Notes: generated by a model not told the origin, from the letters alone. Positions 52,550-62,561 are shown, numbered from the stretch's first letter. The stretch is 64,000 nt of DNA from G963674685 sp964591275 (GCA_964591275.1 CAZQAE010000007.1:1-64000); one strand, 5' to 3'. Numbers and translations: made by a program.

Positions 52550-53662
52550 ATGTCCGGAGTCAGCAATAGATTCAAAATTCTCAGCGGCGTGACTGTTTTG
52601 ATCGTCATAGTCGTTGCAGTGGGTTATCGATTTATAACCATGGGCGGGAAAGAACCGCCGCCATCCATCACGCAGTTGCACGAACAAGATGGCGTTCCGG
52701 TGGATGTGGCCAAAGTCGAACTGCGTGATTTGACGGTTTCAATGAAGCTCAGCGGCGTTCTGGAAGGAGTCGGCGAAGCGAACATCCAGACAAATATGCC
52801 CATGCGTATAAAAAAAGTTTATGCGGAACCGGGGAAAAAGGTCAAAAAGAACCAGGTTCTGGTCAGTCTCGATCCTCTTAGCTCCACTTCGATGTACGCC
52901 GGTCATGAATCGTCCAAGATTCGTTACAAAGATGCGAAACGCAATATGGAACGCATGAAACCACTGTTTGAGGCCGGCGCCATCAGCGAATCAGATTGGG
53001 ATGCGGTCAAATCTTCCGTGGAGATGGCGAAGGCCGGTTTAACGGATATTGGACATGCGCTAAAACTGCGCAGCCCGATTCGCGGCGTCGTCACGCGCGT
53101 GGATTTCAAGCCGGGCGATAAGGTGGATCCGAAGGATTCCATTGTGACGGTTGCCACGACTGATGATCTCAAACTCGTGACCAGGGTTGGACAACGAAAG
53201 GTGAAAAAACTCAAAGACGGCGATGCGGCCGTTATCATGACCACGTCGCCTGACGGTCAGGAAAAAGTCCACAAAGGACAGGTTAGTCACATCGGACTTT
53301 CCGCTGATCCGGCTTCCCGATTGTTCCGCGTGGAAATCAATTTTCCTAGCAGTGGCGGCGAACTGAAAAGCGGCGTCTTGTATGAGGCCGTCATCAGCCT
53401 GGCGACCGCTATTCAGGTTCCGGCGATTCAAGCGGTGGCCGTGGAGTACGTTGAGGATCGGCCCCATGTGTTTCGGGTGACGGATGCTAAAGCGGTTTTT
53501 ACGCCGATCCGAACCGGTCTTAAAACAAGGGATTGGGTTCAAATCACAGACGGCATTTCACCAGGCGACGAAGTCGTTATCAACGGCGCCAACATGCTTG
53601 ATCGTGAAAAGTCACTCAAAGTGAAAATCCACAATCAGCCCGCCACCCCCGTCGGACAATAA
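52550..53662 (+). CDS. RND periplasmic adaptor (first pump)
   Basis: Membrane fusion protein of about 370 aa, anchored by one helix (residues about 10-28). The lipoyl/barrel-sandwich halves are visible at AEPGKKVKKNQVLVSL and SPIRGVVTRVDFKPGDKV, flanking a short helical hairpin (about 120-165), with a beta-barrel and C-terminal MacA-like domain. It links the inner-membrane RND protein to TolC. ATG 52550 has GGAGGG upstream. Second gene of the structural set. Confidence 0.9.
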   Translation: MSGVSNRFKILSGVTVLIVIVVAVGYRFITMGGKEPPPSITQLHEQDGVPVDVAKVELRDLTVSMKLSGVLEGVGEANIQTNMPMRIKKVYAEPGKKVKKNQVLVSLDPLSSTSMYAGHESSKIRYKDAKRNMERMKPLFEAGAISESDWDAVKSSVEMAKAGLTDIGHALKLRSPIRGVVTRVDFKPGDKVDPKDSIVTVATTDDLKLVTRVGQRKVKKLKDGDAAVIMTTSPDGQEKVHKGQVSHIGLSADPASRLFRVEINFPSSGGELKSGVLYEAVISLATAIQVPAIQAVAVEYVEDRPHVFRVTDAKAVFTPIRTGLKTRDWVQITDGISPGDEVVINGANMLDREKSLKVKIHNQPATPVGQ

Positions 53663-53674
53663 GGAGCACACGCT

Positions 53675-56600
53675 ATGTTCTTGGCGAGATTATCCGTCCG
53701 ACGACCTGTCCTGACAAGCGTGATCATTGTCGTTTTCCTCGTTTTGGGTGTGCAATCTTATCAAAGATTAGCCCTCGAAATGACACCCGATATTGATTTC
53801 CCTTTGATTTCTGTGCGCACGATATATCCTGGTGCGGGTCCTGAGGAAGTGGAAAGCCAGATCACCAAGCGTCTGGAAGATCAGATCGCAACCCTGTCGG
53901 AACTCAAAAGTCTATCATCCACATCCATGGATTCTCTATCCTACATTATGGCTGAATTTGAGGTCGGCGTAGACAGCGACCTGAAAGCCATTGAAGTCAA
54001 GGATAAAGTCGACGCCATTTTATTTGAGCTTCCCAAGGATGCGGAAAAGCCAAGCGTTGAAAAATTAAGCATCAACGCCGAACCGATCATCCAATTAAAC
54101 CTGGTCGGCAACCGCCCTGCCACGGAAATGTATTTCATTGCCGATACCATGATTCGTGATCGCCTGGCGCAGGTTCCCGGTGTGGGAAACGTTGAGTTGA
54201 CCGGTGGACGTGCGCGGGAAATTCAGGTTCTCGTCGATAAGAGTCTGGCCCAGAGCTACGGCTTGTCCCTGGGCATGATCGCCTCTTTGATCGGCATGGA
54301 AAACCTCAATATCCCCGGTGGACGCATTATCAAAGACACGCAGGAATACGCCATTCGCATGGTTGGACAGTTTAATGATGTCAGTGAAATCGAGGAAGTA
54401 AAAATTCCATTGTCCACGGGCGAAGTCATTCGCATCAGCGACGTGGCGGACGTGGCCGACGGTTTTAAGGATCCGAGAACGGACGCCTTTTTCGCCACTC
54501 AAAGCACTCATGAGGATGGATCAAGAGGCGATGTGGCGCCGATCAGATCCGCCATCAACATGGGTATTATCAAAAAGACCGGCGCCAACACCGTTTCGAC
54601 AGCTCAGGGAGTTATGGAACTTGCCGAAAAACTGAAACAGGAGTTGCCCCCGGATATCAAGGTCAGCGTCTCCAGCGACACATCTTTCTACATAAAAGAC
54701 ATGGCCTCGGGCACCATCATCAACATCATCATAGGCATCATTCTGACCTCTATGTTGATGTTCATTTTTCTGCATAGCACACGGTCAACATTGATTGTGA
54801 GTATCTCTATGCCGGCGGCGCTGATCGCCACATTCCTATTGATCGACTTCGCCGGTTTTTCCATCAATATCATCACATTGATGGCTCTGGGCGTGGCGGT
54901 TGGAACCCTTGTGACAAACACTATCGTTGTGTTGGAAAGTATTACATATAACCTCGAAAAGGGAAAAATGCCCGCCGAAGCCGCGATCGACGGCACTTCC
55001 GAAGTGACCGTGGCCGTGTTTGCCAGCACACTGACCAATATCGTCGTGTTTACGCCCATTGCATTCATGGGCGGCATCGTCGGGCAATTCATGAGGCAGT
55101 TCGGACTCACCGTCATTTTTGCAACGCTCTTTTCTCTTTGGATGAGTTTTACGCTCGTGCCCATGATGGCTTCAATGCTGATGCGCCCGCGCGCACAAGG
55201 GAGCGGTCCTCATCTGCATGGATTCGGACTCGCGTTTGAAAAGCTCTTCAATGTTTTCAAGCAAGATTACAAGGTTTTGCTGAATTGGGGATTGAGACAT
55301 CGCGCGATTGCCATACTCGTCTCGATAATTTTGTTTGTCGGGGGAATATCCCTTTTTGCTTTCGTGGGTTCAGAATTCGCCCCCAGCGGCGACGTGGGTC
55401 TGGCGACGGTGCAGGTGAAAATGCCCGTCGGCGCCAGCCTGAAACAGACAACGGAGGTCATGCGGGAAATCGACGAGATTGTTCGCCGTCTGACTCCGGA
55501 AACCCGGGACATTACAATAGCCATCGGCGGAGAAACCAAGGGCGTGGAGGAGGCGAGCCTTATTCTGGATATCGGTCCCATGGACGAGCGCGACCGCGGA
55601 GTCAGGGAAATCGTCGACGGGATTCGTCCCGCCTTAGCAAAAATTCCTGCCGCCGAATTGACGGTGTTCCTTGGGATTGCTCGCGGCACAATGGCCGCTG
55701 ATATGGAAGTCAATGTCGTCGGGCGGGATCTTGATGAGGTCAAGCGAGTCGCCAAGGAACTGATCGAATTTATGCATGGCGTTAAAGGCCTGGCCGACGT
55801 TACAATGGATTACCGGACTGGGAAGCCGGAAATCGCATTCATACCCGACCGGGAGCAGATCAGCCGGTACGGCCTGACCAGTGCGCAGGTGGCCATGGAA
55901 ATCCGTAACGCCTATGAAGGCAATGTCCCCAGCACTTTCCGCGAGTTGGGAGAAGAATACGACATTAGAGTTCTCTTGACCGAATCTGAACGCCATGATC
56001 CCGATTCCCTGGCGGCGTTGTATATGGGGACTTCTGTTGGCCCGGTGCCCTTTGACCAGTTGGGAGACTTCGTGCCCTCCACGGCGGAATCAAAAATCCG
56101 ACGGATGGACCGTCAGCAGGTTATCAATATCTACGCCAATATCACGCAGGGTGTTTTGGGCGACAAGCAAAAGGAAATCCAAAAGAAAGTGGACCAGATG
56201 AAGCTCGGGTCGGCGAAGGTGTCGTTTGGCGGATTCGGCGAGATAATGGCCGAGATGTTTACGGAAATCATCAGCGCGCTCATTCTAGCCATTATTTTGA
56301 CCTACCTGGTTTTGGCGGGCATACAGGAATCCATCGTTCATCCCATAACAGTTATGGTGACGCTTCCTCTGGGCGCCGTGGGAGCTGCTTTCGCTCTGTT
56401 TATCACCGGAACTTCTTTGAGTATTACCAGCATGATGGCCATTGTCATGCTGGTGGGAATCGTCGTCAACAACGCCATTCTCATATTCGATTATGCGCGC
56501 CAACTTCGCGACGAAGGAATGCCCATTGCCGAAGCCGTCGTCGAAGCGGCCACTACGCGCCTGCGTCCCATTATGATGATGAATCTGGCCATCGCCATTT

Positions 56601-56806
56601 CCATGGCGCCGCAAATCATTCCCGGGCCGGGATCCGAGTTCCGGCAGGCCATGGCCATTGTTACCATAGGCGGCGTGATTATTTCCATGGTCTTTACGCT
56701 TCTGCTGCTGCCGGTGCTGTACATTCTCTTCGACAAACTGACGTCCAGAGGCCGAAAAGAAAGCCGCGAAAACGCCTTGGCGGATTCCGCGATGCCGGCA
56801 AAGTGA
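53675..56806 (+). CDS. RND efflux transporter (first pump), lacking the usual TM4 aspartates
   Basis: Inner-membrane RND protein of 1043 aa with the two-fold repeat of the AcrB/HAE1 superfamily, twelve membrane segments and two large periplasmic loops. In TM4, where AcrB has GLLVDDAIVVVE with the proton-relay Asp pair, this protein has GTLVTNTIVVLE. In TM10 the Lys of AcrB is Asn (GIVVNNAILIF). The energy coupling must therefore use other residues or another ion, or the protein may act in lipid/hopanoid-like transport rather than drug efflux. AAGGAG precedes ATG 53675. Cotranscribed with tetR, tolC and adaptor genes. Confidence 0.9.
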   Translation: MFLARLSVRRPVLTSVIIVVFLVLGVQSYQRLALEMTPDIDFPLISVRTIYPGAGPEEVESQITKRLEDQIATLSELKSLSSTSMDSLSYIMAEFEVGVDSDLKAIEVKDKVDAILFELPKDAEKPSVEKLSINAEPIIQLNLVGNRPATEMYFIADTMIRDRLAQVPGVGNVELTGGRAREIQVLVDKSLAQSYGLSLGMIASLIGMENLNIPGGRIIKDTQEYAIRMVGQFNDVSEIEEVKIPLSTGEVIRISDVADVADGFKDPRTDAFFATQSTHEDGSRGDVAPIRSAINMGIIKKTGANTVSTAQGVMELAEKLKQELPPDIKVSVSSDTSFYIKDMASGTIINIIIGIILTSMLMFIFLHSTRSTLIVSISMPAALIATFLLIDFAGFSINIITLMALGVAVGTLVTNTIVVLESITYNLEKGKMPAEAAIDGTSEVTVAVFASTLTNIVVFTPIAFMGGIVGQFMRQFGLTVIFATLFSLWMSFTLVPMMASMLMRPRAQGSGPHLHGFGLAFEKLFNVFKQDYKVLLNWGLRHRAIAILVSIILFVGGISLFAFVGSEFAPSGDVGLATVQVKMPVGASLKQTTEVMREIDEIVRRLTPETRDITIAIGGETKGVEEASLILDIGPMDERDRGVREIVDGIRPALAKIPAAELTVFLGIARGTMAADMEVNVVGRDLDEVKRVAKELIEFMHGVKGLADVTMDYRTGKPEIAFIPDREQISRYGLTSAQVAMEIRNAYEGNVPSTFRELGEEYDIRVLLTESERHDPDSLAALYMGTSVGPVPFDQLGDFVPSTAESKIRRMDRQQVINIYANITQGVLGDKQKEIQKKVDQMKLGSAKVSFGGFGEIMAEMFTEIISALILAIILTYLVLAGIQESIVHPITVMVTLPLGAVGAAFALFITGTSLSITSMMAIVMLVGIVVNNAILIFDYARQLRDEGMPIAEAVVEAATTRLRPIMMMNLAIAISMAPQIIPGPGSEFRQAMAIVTIGGVIISMVFTLLLLPVLYILFDKLTSRGRKESRENALADSAMPAK

Positions 56807-56899
56807 TTCGAAGCTGTACAAAACAATAAAAACAATCCAACGCGGGCTAAAGCCCTTAAGACCAGTATTAAGTCAGAAAACGAAACGAAAGCCGGAAGC

Positions 56900-57052
56900 G
56901 GCAAAATCGCCGTCAGGCGATGAGTGAGCGGGTGTGTTTAATAACTATTTGCCTCACGCCATATCCGTGGTCACGGTTTTTTTTTGGAAAAACACATTGT
57001 TGCCTGTGCTTAAGCACACCCGCTCATTGTTAGATCTTCGCAGGCGCATCAG
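56900..57052. repeat. Palindromic intergenic element, copy B
   Basis: The 22-base block at 56900-56921 is identical to 45687-45708 and is followed by TGAGCGGGTGTG (56925-56936), which is the perfect inverted partner of CACACCCGCTCA (57015-57026). Past that lies ATTGTTAGATCTTC...CAGATGCGAC, matching the other half of copy A. The two modules are in opposite order to copy A, bracketing 78 bp. Confidence 0.7.
56965..56985 (+). terminator. Possible intrinsic terminator after the first RND operon
   Basis: A short GC-rich hairpin CCGTG-GT-CACGG (56965-56976) is followed by nine Ts (56977-56985), about 160 bp after the RND stop codon. The stem is short, so strength is doubtful. Confidence 0.4.
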
Positions 57053-57391
57053 ATGCGACCAACGCGGGCTTAGTCCGCAACCCAATGTTTGACGTTGTAC
57101 ATTTTATTCCCGATGCCTTTCCCACGAGCAAGCTTCACTCTTCCCGCAGGCCTTGGCGCGGCTTTTCCCAGGCGTTTTTCAAGTCGTGTGACTCCCTGTT
57201 TGAGCGAAGGCGTGAAAATGCTATCTTGAGAGACCGTTTCGCAAGCATTCCGGTGGAATTAATTTTCGCAAAACTTTCACCTCAGATCGCAGGAAACGAA
57301 TTGAGGCCCCGTTTGCTTTCGGGAAGCAACTTGGGATAAAAACTTCCACCTGCTTTTTTGTTTCACTTTCATATTGTCGCCAGGAAAATTC
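57053..57391. other. Intergenic stretch without recognised gene
   Basis: Between the palindromic element and the toxin-antitoxin promoter. A plus-strand open frame 57085-57339 exists (84 codons) but its sequence has no recognisable feature and no ribosome site, so I regard it as noncoding or a degraded remnant. Confidence 0.5.
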
Positions 57392-57420
57392 TTGAGTATG
57401 GCAGAATAAGGTGCTATATT
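57392..57420 (+). promoter_or_regulatory. Candidate promoter of the toxin-antitoxin pair
   Basis: TTGAGT (57392-57397) and TATATT (57415-57420), 17 bp apart, lie about 40 bp before the antitoxin start. Confidence 0.5.
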
Positions 57421-57457
57421 CTGACCTATATGGCGCTTGAAAAAGGGAGTTGAACTC

Positions 57458-57745
57458 ATGAACCTGAAAAGCGATGTCAAACCGATTACGTATTTGAAGA
57501 ACAACACCGCGGATTTGGTGCGGGAAGTTTCGCAAAACGGTCGAACCATGCTGATCACGCAAAACGGCGAGGCCAAAGTCGTGGTGATGGACGTGGAAAC
57601 CTATTCCCGTTGGCGGGATGCATTGGCGCTCATGAAGATGATTTCGCAGGGCGAGACGGATGCGGATTCCGGTCGGTTGATTTCCCAGAATGCGGCGTTT
57701 GCAAGAGCGGAAAAAGCGATCAAGCGGGCGACCGGCGATGAGTAA
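57458..57745 (+). CDS. Phd/YefM-family antitoxin
   Basis: A 95-aa protein with the Phd/YefM N-terminal DNA-binding pattern: DVKPITYLKNNTADLVREVSQ, then RTMLITQNGEAKVVVMDVETY. The C-terminal helix (about 55-95) should wrap the toxin. ATG 57458 with AAGGGAG upstream is preferred over TTG 57437. It overlaps the toxin gene by 8 bp and probably represses its own promoter. Confidence 0.9.
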   Translation: MNLKSDVKPITYLKNNTADLVREVSQNGRTMLITQNGEAKVVVMDVETYSRWRDALALMKMISQGETDADSGRLISQNAAFARAEKAIKRATGDE

Positions 57746-58088
57746 TCGCAAATGCCGGGTGCTCTGGACTGAAATCGCCGCCCGTGACCTGGAGGAAATA
57801 GTTTGTAATATTGCACGAGACTCACCCGGCAATGCGCGGAATGTGCTTAAAAAACTGAAAGGCAAGGCTGCGGCCTTGGAGGATTTTCCCCTGCGGGGCC
57901 GCGTTGTGCCGGAGTTGGCCCGGTTCGGATTGCGGTCCTGGCGGGAAATCGTGTCCAAGCCCTGGCGCATTGTTTATCGAGTCGATTCCAAATCGGTTGC
58001 GGTGCTTGCGGTGTTTGATTCCCGCCGTGACCTGGAAGACCTGTTGCTTGAAAGAATGATAAGAACGCCGCCGAGCAAGGAAGGCTGA
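57738..58088 (+). CDS. RelE/ParE-family toxin
   Basis: A 116-aa protein of the ParE/RelE superfamily: VLWTEIAARDLEEIVCNIARDSP at the start (shortened form of the family's helical hairpin), then FPLRGRVVPEL, RSWREIVSKPWRIVYRVDSKSVAVLAVFDSRRDLEDLL. ATG 57738 lies inside the antitoxin end (8-bp overlap); the frame is open further upstream. Whether it cuts mRNA (RelE) or poisons gyrase (ParE) cannot be told from sequence. Cytoplasmic. Confidence 0.88.
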   Translation: MSNRKCRVLWTEIAARDLEEIVCNIARDSPGNARNVLKKLKGKAAALEDFPLRGRVVPELARFGLRSWREIVSKPWRIVYRVDSKSVAVLAVFDSRRDLEDLLLERMIRTPPSKEG

Positions 58089-58186
58089 AAATTCGAAAAA
58101 AACTCGTTTTTGCTATGCGGAGGGATGAGCAATTGCGTGCCGCCCTTGCTCGCCTGGATAATGTCTGACAAGGCGCTTTTGGATTT

Positions 58187-61100
58187 TCAATGTTTCCCGA
58201 CCGATTCCGCGTCATAGGCGCTGTCGATTGGTTGCCCGCGTCCAGCGAAGTTAATAATGTCTTCCACAATGAGATAGATAGCGGGTGTGATTAACAGGAC
58301 TACGGGAAGCGACAGGAGTATTCCAAAGCCTAGGCTGATCGCCATCGGGACCATGAACTTGGCCTGGACCGAGGTTTCAAAGATCATCGGGGCCAGGCCC
58401 AGGAAAGTGGTTAGCGAAGTTAGCAGGATAGGGCGAAAGCGCCTTGTCCCCGCGCTGATAATAGCTTCCCGGACGCCCATTCCTTTTTCTTCCCTGTTTC
58501 GGTTAGCTGTCACCACCAGCACAAGAGTGTCGTTGACGACGACTCCGGCCAGGGCCACCATCCCCATGACGCTCAATAGACTCAAGTTGGTGAACATGAG
58601 AATGTGCCCGAAGATCGCGGCGATGATTCCAAAGGGGATCGCGGACATGATGACCAAAGGTTGGACGTAGGAGCGCAATGGAATCGCCATAAGCGCGAAT
58701 ATGACAAACATGGCGAGCAGGAAATATTGGATCAGGCTGGCAAAAGATTCGTTTTGCTCCCGCTGCCGGCCGGCGAACTCTATGGCAAGCCCGTTATACT
58801 TTTCTAAAAGCTTGGGAACCAGCTCTTTGTTGATGGACTCGATGATTGGTCGAGGAGACGGGACGCCGACGGCCATCTTGGCTTTCACGTTGACGACGCG
58901 TTTTCCGTTTTCGCGCCTGATGTTCGTAGGCGCGCGTTTCCGCTCAAATGTGGCCACGTGGGACAGCGGAACCATTCCGGCGGCGGGCGTAAAGATGCGC
59001 AGTTCATTCAGGTCATATTCTGAACGGCGCTGGTTTTCCGAAAGCCGAACCATCACGCGGACTTCGTTGCGGCCTCGTTGTTCTCGGATTGATTCGGCCC
59101 CGTAAAAGGCTGATCGAATCTGCCCCGCGACATCACGAGCCGTCAGGCCGAGGGTACGGGCGGCAGGCAGCAGGTGGTAATCAAACTGCGGCTTTCCGGC
59201 TGCGTATGCGTTTTCAACGCTGTCCAACTCCTGGTAGCCGGCCAGAGCCTCGGCGACTTCCGCTGAAGCTGCGGCCAGAACCTCCGTATCCGTATGCGTG
59301 AGCTGTACATCCACAGCGGATCCGGCGGAGGGACCGGCGTTGACATTGAATACGAGCGATTCAAGTCCGACTATGGGTGGGAGATGCTTTCGCCAGGCAT
59401 CGGCGAAATCTCTGGCTCGAACAAGGCCTTCTTCGGTGCCGAGCAGTCCGATCTCAATGTCAATTAAGTGGCTGCCTGTTTCCCCGGAACCGCTCATCCC
59501 GCCGCGCTGTTCTCCAATACGGGTGAACATTCCCTTGAAAATGTCTGCGCCGCCGAGTTCTTCGGCGGCTTTGAAAGCGGCCTCTTCCAGAAGTGTTTGT
59601 ACTTCCCTGTTTTTCTCGATGGGCGCCCCGTAGGCCAGGCGCGCCGTCACATCGACTTCATTGTCTTCGATATCCGGAAAGAAATTGAAGGGCAGTATTC
59701 CGCTAATGGCGACTCCGGCGACAATACAAAGCACCGCAAGCGCCAGCGAAAGAGTTAGGTATCGACGATCGATCACTCTAATCAAAAAAGGCTTGTAGAG
59801 CCTGTCGATGAATTTTTGCAGCCAACCGGCGACCGCCAGCCGGCGTCGTTCGACCCACTGCAGCGTTTTACCGCGTGGGGTTCGCTTTCCGTGAGCCAGG
59901 TGCGAGGGGAGCACGAAAAACACTTCCACCAGGGAAAAAAGGAGGATTGAGGATACGACCACGGGGATTATAAAAAAGATTTTCCCCATAACTCCGGGAA
60001 TAAACATGAGTGGAATAAAGGCGGTGATGGTTGTGAGCACTGAGAAGGTGACCGGCATCGCCATCTCATGGACGCCCTCGATGGCTGCCTGCGTCCGAGG
60101 CATCCCCTGCTGGACTTTTGAAAAGGTGTTCTCCGCCACAATGATGGCGTCGTCCACGACCATGCCGAGGGCGATGATCAGGGCGAACAGCGAAATCATG
60201 TTGATCGATTGGCCCATGGCGTTGAGCACGATGAAGGACCCAAGAAATGTGACCGGTATTCCAACCGCCACCCAGAAGGCAAAGCGAATCTTCAAAAAAA
60301 GCGCCAGCGAAATCATAACGAGCAACAGTCCGATCGCCGCGTTTCTTGTCAACAGATCGATTCGCTGTTCAAGTACTTGGGAGCGGTCGTTCCATGTCAT
60401 CAAAGAAATATTGGCCGGAAGGCTTTCGGTGAGCGTGGCCATCACCTCGCGGGCGGCCCTGGCCACTTCCGTCGGAGTTTCTTCGCCGATTCTGTAAACG
60501 GTTAGGCGAACGGCGCGCTGTCCGTTAAAATAAGAAGCCTGGTCCGTGTCTTCGTACCCGTCAGTAATCTCAGCGATTTCCCCGAGCCTTACCTTGGCTC
60601 CATCTTGCGTGCCGCGAATAATAATGTCCGCGAATTCGTATCCGTGTTTTTTCCTGTCCGCCATCCGAACCAAAACCTGCCCCGCTTTGGTGTCGATTTT
60701 TCCCCCGGGCAGTTCGAGCGAAGCAGCGGCGATCTGCCTTGCCGCTTCGTTTAGCGTGATTCCATAAGCTTCCAGGTTTTCACGCGATATCTCTATCGAG
60801 ACCTCCAGCGGAGGCACGCCCTCGACCTCCACCTGCGTGATGTTCTCATGGGCCAGCAATTTTTCACGGGCCTGCTCAGCAATAGCGTGGAGGGTCGATA
60901 AAGGCTGATCTCCGGCAATGAGGAGCGAAGCGACTTCCCGCTTGTGTGCGATCAGCGATGCCACGGGCCGTTCCGCGTCCTCGGGAAAAGTCTGGATTCG
61001 GTCCACTTCGCTTTTAACATCCGCGAGAGCCTTGTCCAGGTCGGCGCCTCCCAGCATTTCGATAGTCACAACGCCTACGCCTTCGGATGAAATCGAGTTG

Positions 61101-61372
61101 ACCTGCTTTACGCCGTCAATTCCGCGAACCGCTTCCTCAACGGCTAGCACAATTCCCTGCTCGACCTCAGCAGGGCTTGCGCCAGGGTAGGGGACACTCA
61201 CGACGACATAATCCAGATCAAACTCGGGAAAGACTTCTTGTTTGATCTGGAACACTCCGACCAGTCCGGCGACCAGGATGACGAACATCAATAGATTCGA
61301 GGCCACCGGGTTCTTGGCCATCCAGGCCAGGGGGCCTCGATATTCTTTGAAGGCATCAGGAATCATCGCCAT
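58187..61372 (-). CDS. RND efflux transporter (second pump)
   Basis: Inner-membrane RND protein of 1061 aa with two repeats and twelve membrane segments. TM4 carries the normal aspartate pair, GMVVDDAIIVAEN, unlike the pump at 53675; TM10 reads GVVVNDTLVLVV. It belongs broadly to the AcrB/HAE1 type, closest to efflux of organic compounds, but substrates are unknown. It overlaps the upstream adaptor gene by 17 bp and is the last gene of the operon TolC-adaptor-RND on the minus strand, converging on the toxin-antitoxin pair. Confidence 0.92.
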   Translation of the reverse strand: MAMIPDAFKEYRGPLAWMAKNPVASNLLMFVILVAGLVGVFQIKQEVFPEFDLDYVVVSVPYPGASPAEVEQGIVLAVEEAVRGIDGVKQVNSISSEGVGVVTIEMLGGADLDKALADVKSEVDRIQTFPEDAERPVASLIAHKREVASLLIAGDQPLSTLHAIAEQAREKLLAHENITQVEVEGVPPLEVSIEISRENLEAYGITLNEAARQIAAASLELPGGKIDTKAGQVLVRMADRKKHGYEFADIIIRGTQDGAKVRLGEIAEITDGYEDTDQASYFNGQRAVRLTVYRIGEETPTEVARAAREVMATLTESLPANISLMTWNDRSQVLEQRIDLLTRNAAIGLLLVMISLALFLKIRFAFWVAVGIPVTFLGSFIVLNAMGQSINMISLFALIIALGMVVDDAIIVAENTFSKVQQGMPRTQAAIEGVHEMAMPVTFSVLTTITAFIPLMFIPGVMGKIFFIIPVVVSSILLFSLVEVFFVLPSHLAHGKRTPRGKTLQWVERRRLAVAGWLQKFIDRLYKPFLIRVIDRRYLTLSLALAVLCIVAGVAISGILPFNFFPDIEDNEVDVTARLAYGAPIEKNREVQTLLEEAAFKAAEELGGADIFKGMFTRIGEQRGGMSGSGETGSHLIDIEIGLLGTEEGLVRARDFADAWRKHLPPIVGLESLVFNVNAGPSAGSAVDVQLTHTDTEVLAAASAEVAEALAGYQELDSVENAYAAGKPQFDYHLLPAARTLGLTARDVAGQIRSAFYGAESIREQRGRNEVRVMVRLSENQRRSEYDLNELRIFTPAAGMVPLSHVATFERKRAPTNIRRENGKRVVNVKAKMAVGVPSPRPIIESINKELVPKLLEKYNGLAIEFAGRQREQNESFASLIQYFLLAMFVIFALMAIPLRSYVQPLVIMSAIPFGIIAAIFGHILMFTNLSLLSVMGMVALAGVVVNDTLVLVVTANRNREEKGMGVREAIISAGTRRFRPILLTSLTTFLGLAPMIFETSVQAKFMVPMAISLGFGILLSLPVVLLITPAIYLIVEDIINFAGRGQPIDSAYDAESVGKH

Positions 61373-62561
61373 CTCCCACGACAGGCGTCGTTACTTCCGT
61401 CTCGTTAGCTTCCCCTTGGATGCGAACGGGCATTCCCTCGATGGGCAAAGCCGGCGGCATGGACACAATCCGGTCGCCTTCGGCAAGACCATCGGTAACA
61501 GCAACGGTATTTTCGTCGCCCCAAGCAATTTCGATTTTTGTCGAGGTTAAAGAGTTATTTTCATCGACAACCCAGATGGTGGATCCGTCGACCACGGCGG
61601 AGCGTTGTATGAGAAAGACATCGGGCACATCGCGTCCCGTGATTTCTATGTCAACGTACGCGCCGATCAGGATCGGAAGATTCCCGCTGGGAGGATCCAT
61701 CGGGTCGTCGATGGATACCAGAAGCTGCGCGGTGCGGGTTTTTGGATCAAGTTGCCCGGCCAGTTTCATGACAACCGCCTCGTGGACCGCTTTCTCGCCG
61801 CCTCCAAGGTCGTGGATGAGTTTTGCCGCAGAGCCTGTCTCAGCATTGAAACCGGGGATCTGAATCAGCCCAAGTTGGTCGACCCTCACCGAGGATGTGA
61901 CACGAAACTGGTCGGAACCGGCTAGCGTTGCCACAACGGAGTTCGCGCCAATGACCTGACCGACATCGATCCTCTCCTCCAAGACCACGCAGTTAAACGG
62001 AGCGCGAAGCGTGGTGCGACTGAGATTTATTTTCGCCTGCTCCAGGAAACTTTTCGCTGCGGAAACAAGCTCTTTGGCGGCGGCCAAATGAGGCTTGCGC
62101 AGCGCGAGAGCCGCTTCGCTTTCGGGCCGATCATCGCCAAGGAGTTCCCATTCCTTTTTGGCGGTTCCCTGCCGGCTCTGCTCCAACTGCAGCGCAAGCT
62201 CGACCTGCTTCACCTGGCTTTCGGCCTGGCGTACGGCCAGCGAGTAGTTCCTGGGGTCGATCCGCGCCAAGAGTTCTCCTTTTTTGAATCGACCGCCCGG
62301 GACGAGTTTGTCGGACAGAAACACGACTCGCCCTGAGACTTCGGGCAACAGTGTTATCTCCTTTGCCGCCGAAACCACGCCAGTAGCGCGAATCACAGCA
62401 GGGAGCGTCTGCTTCGCCGCAATCGTCGCCTGAACCATGAGCGCCGGACGTGTGGCGCCGGTGCTGGACGCCTTGGGCTTAAAGAAGATCATCGCCGCGG
62501 CAATTAGAACTCCCGCTATAAGGATGGCAATGGGAATGAGAATATTTTTTGATCGGATCAT
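61356..62561 (-). CDS. RND periplasmic adaptor (second pump)
   Basis: A 401-aa membrane fusion protein with an N-terminal anchor (residues about 8-30). The barrel-sandwich halves are at LVPGGRFKKGELLARIDP and LRAPFNCVVLEERIDVGQV, with a helical hairpin between them (about 115-180). The C-terminal domain follows GDRIVSMPP-type strands. It has 4-bp overlap with the TolC gene and 17 bp with the RND gene. Confidence 0.9.
   Translation of the reverse strand: MIRSKNILIPIAILIAGVLIAAAMIFFKPKASSTGATRPALMVQATIAAKQTLPAVIRATGVVSAAKEITLLPEVSGRVVFLSDKLVPGGRFKKGELLARIDPRNYSLAVRQAESQVKQVELALQLEQSRQGTAKKEWELLGDDRPESEAALALRKPHLAAAKELVSAAKSFLEQAKINLSRTTLRAPFNCVVLEERIDVGQVIGANSVVATLAGSDQFRVTSSVRVDQLGLIQIPGFNAETGSAAKLIHDLGGGEKAVHEAVVMKLAGQLDPKTRTAQLLVSIDDPMDPPSGNLPILIGAYVDIEITGRDVPDVFLIQRSAVVDGSTIWVVDENNSLTSTKIEIAWGDENTVAVTDGLAEGDRIVSMPPALPIEGMPVRIQGEANETEVTTPVVGDGDDS

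Noticed and set aside
57085..57339. 84-codon frame between the palindromic element and the toxin-antitoxin pair
   Set aside because: No ribosome site, motif or neighbour link; could be degraded sequence.
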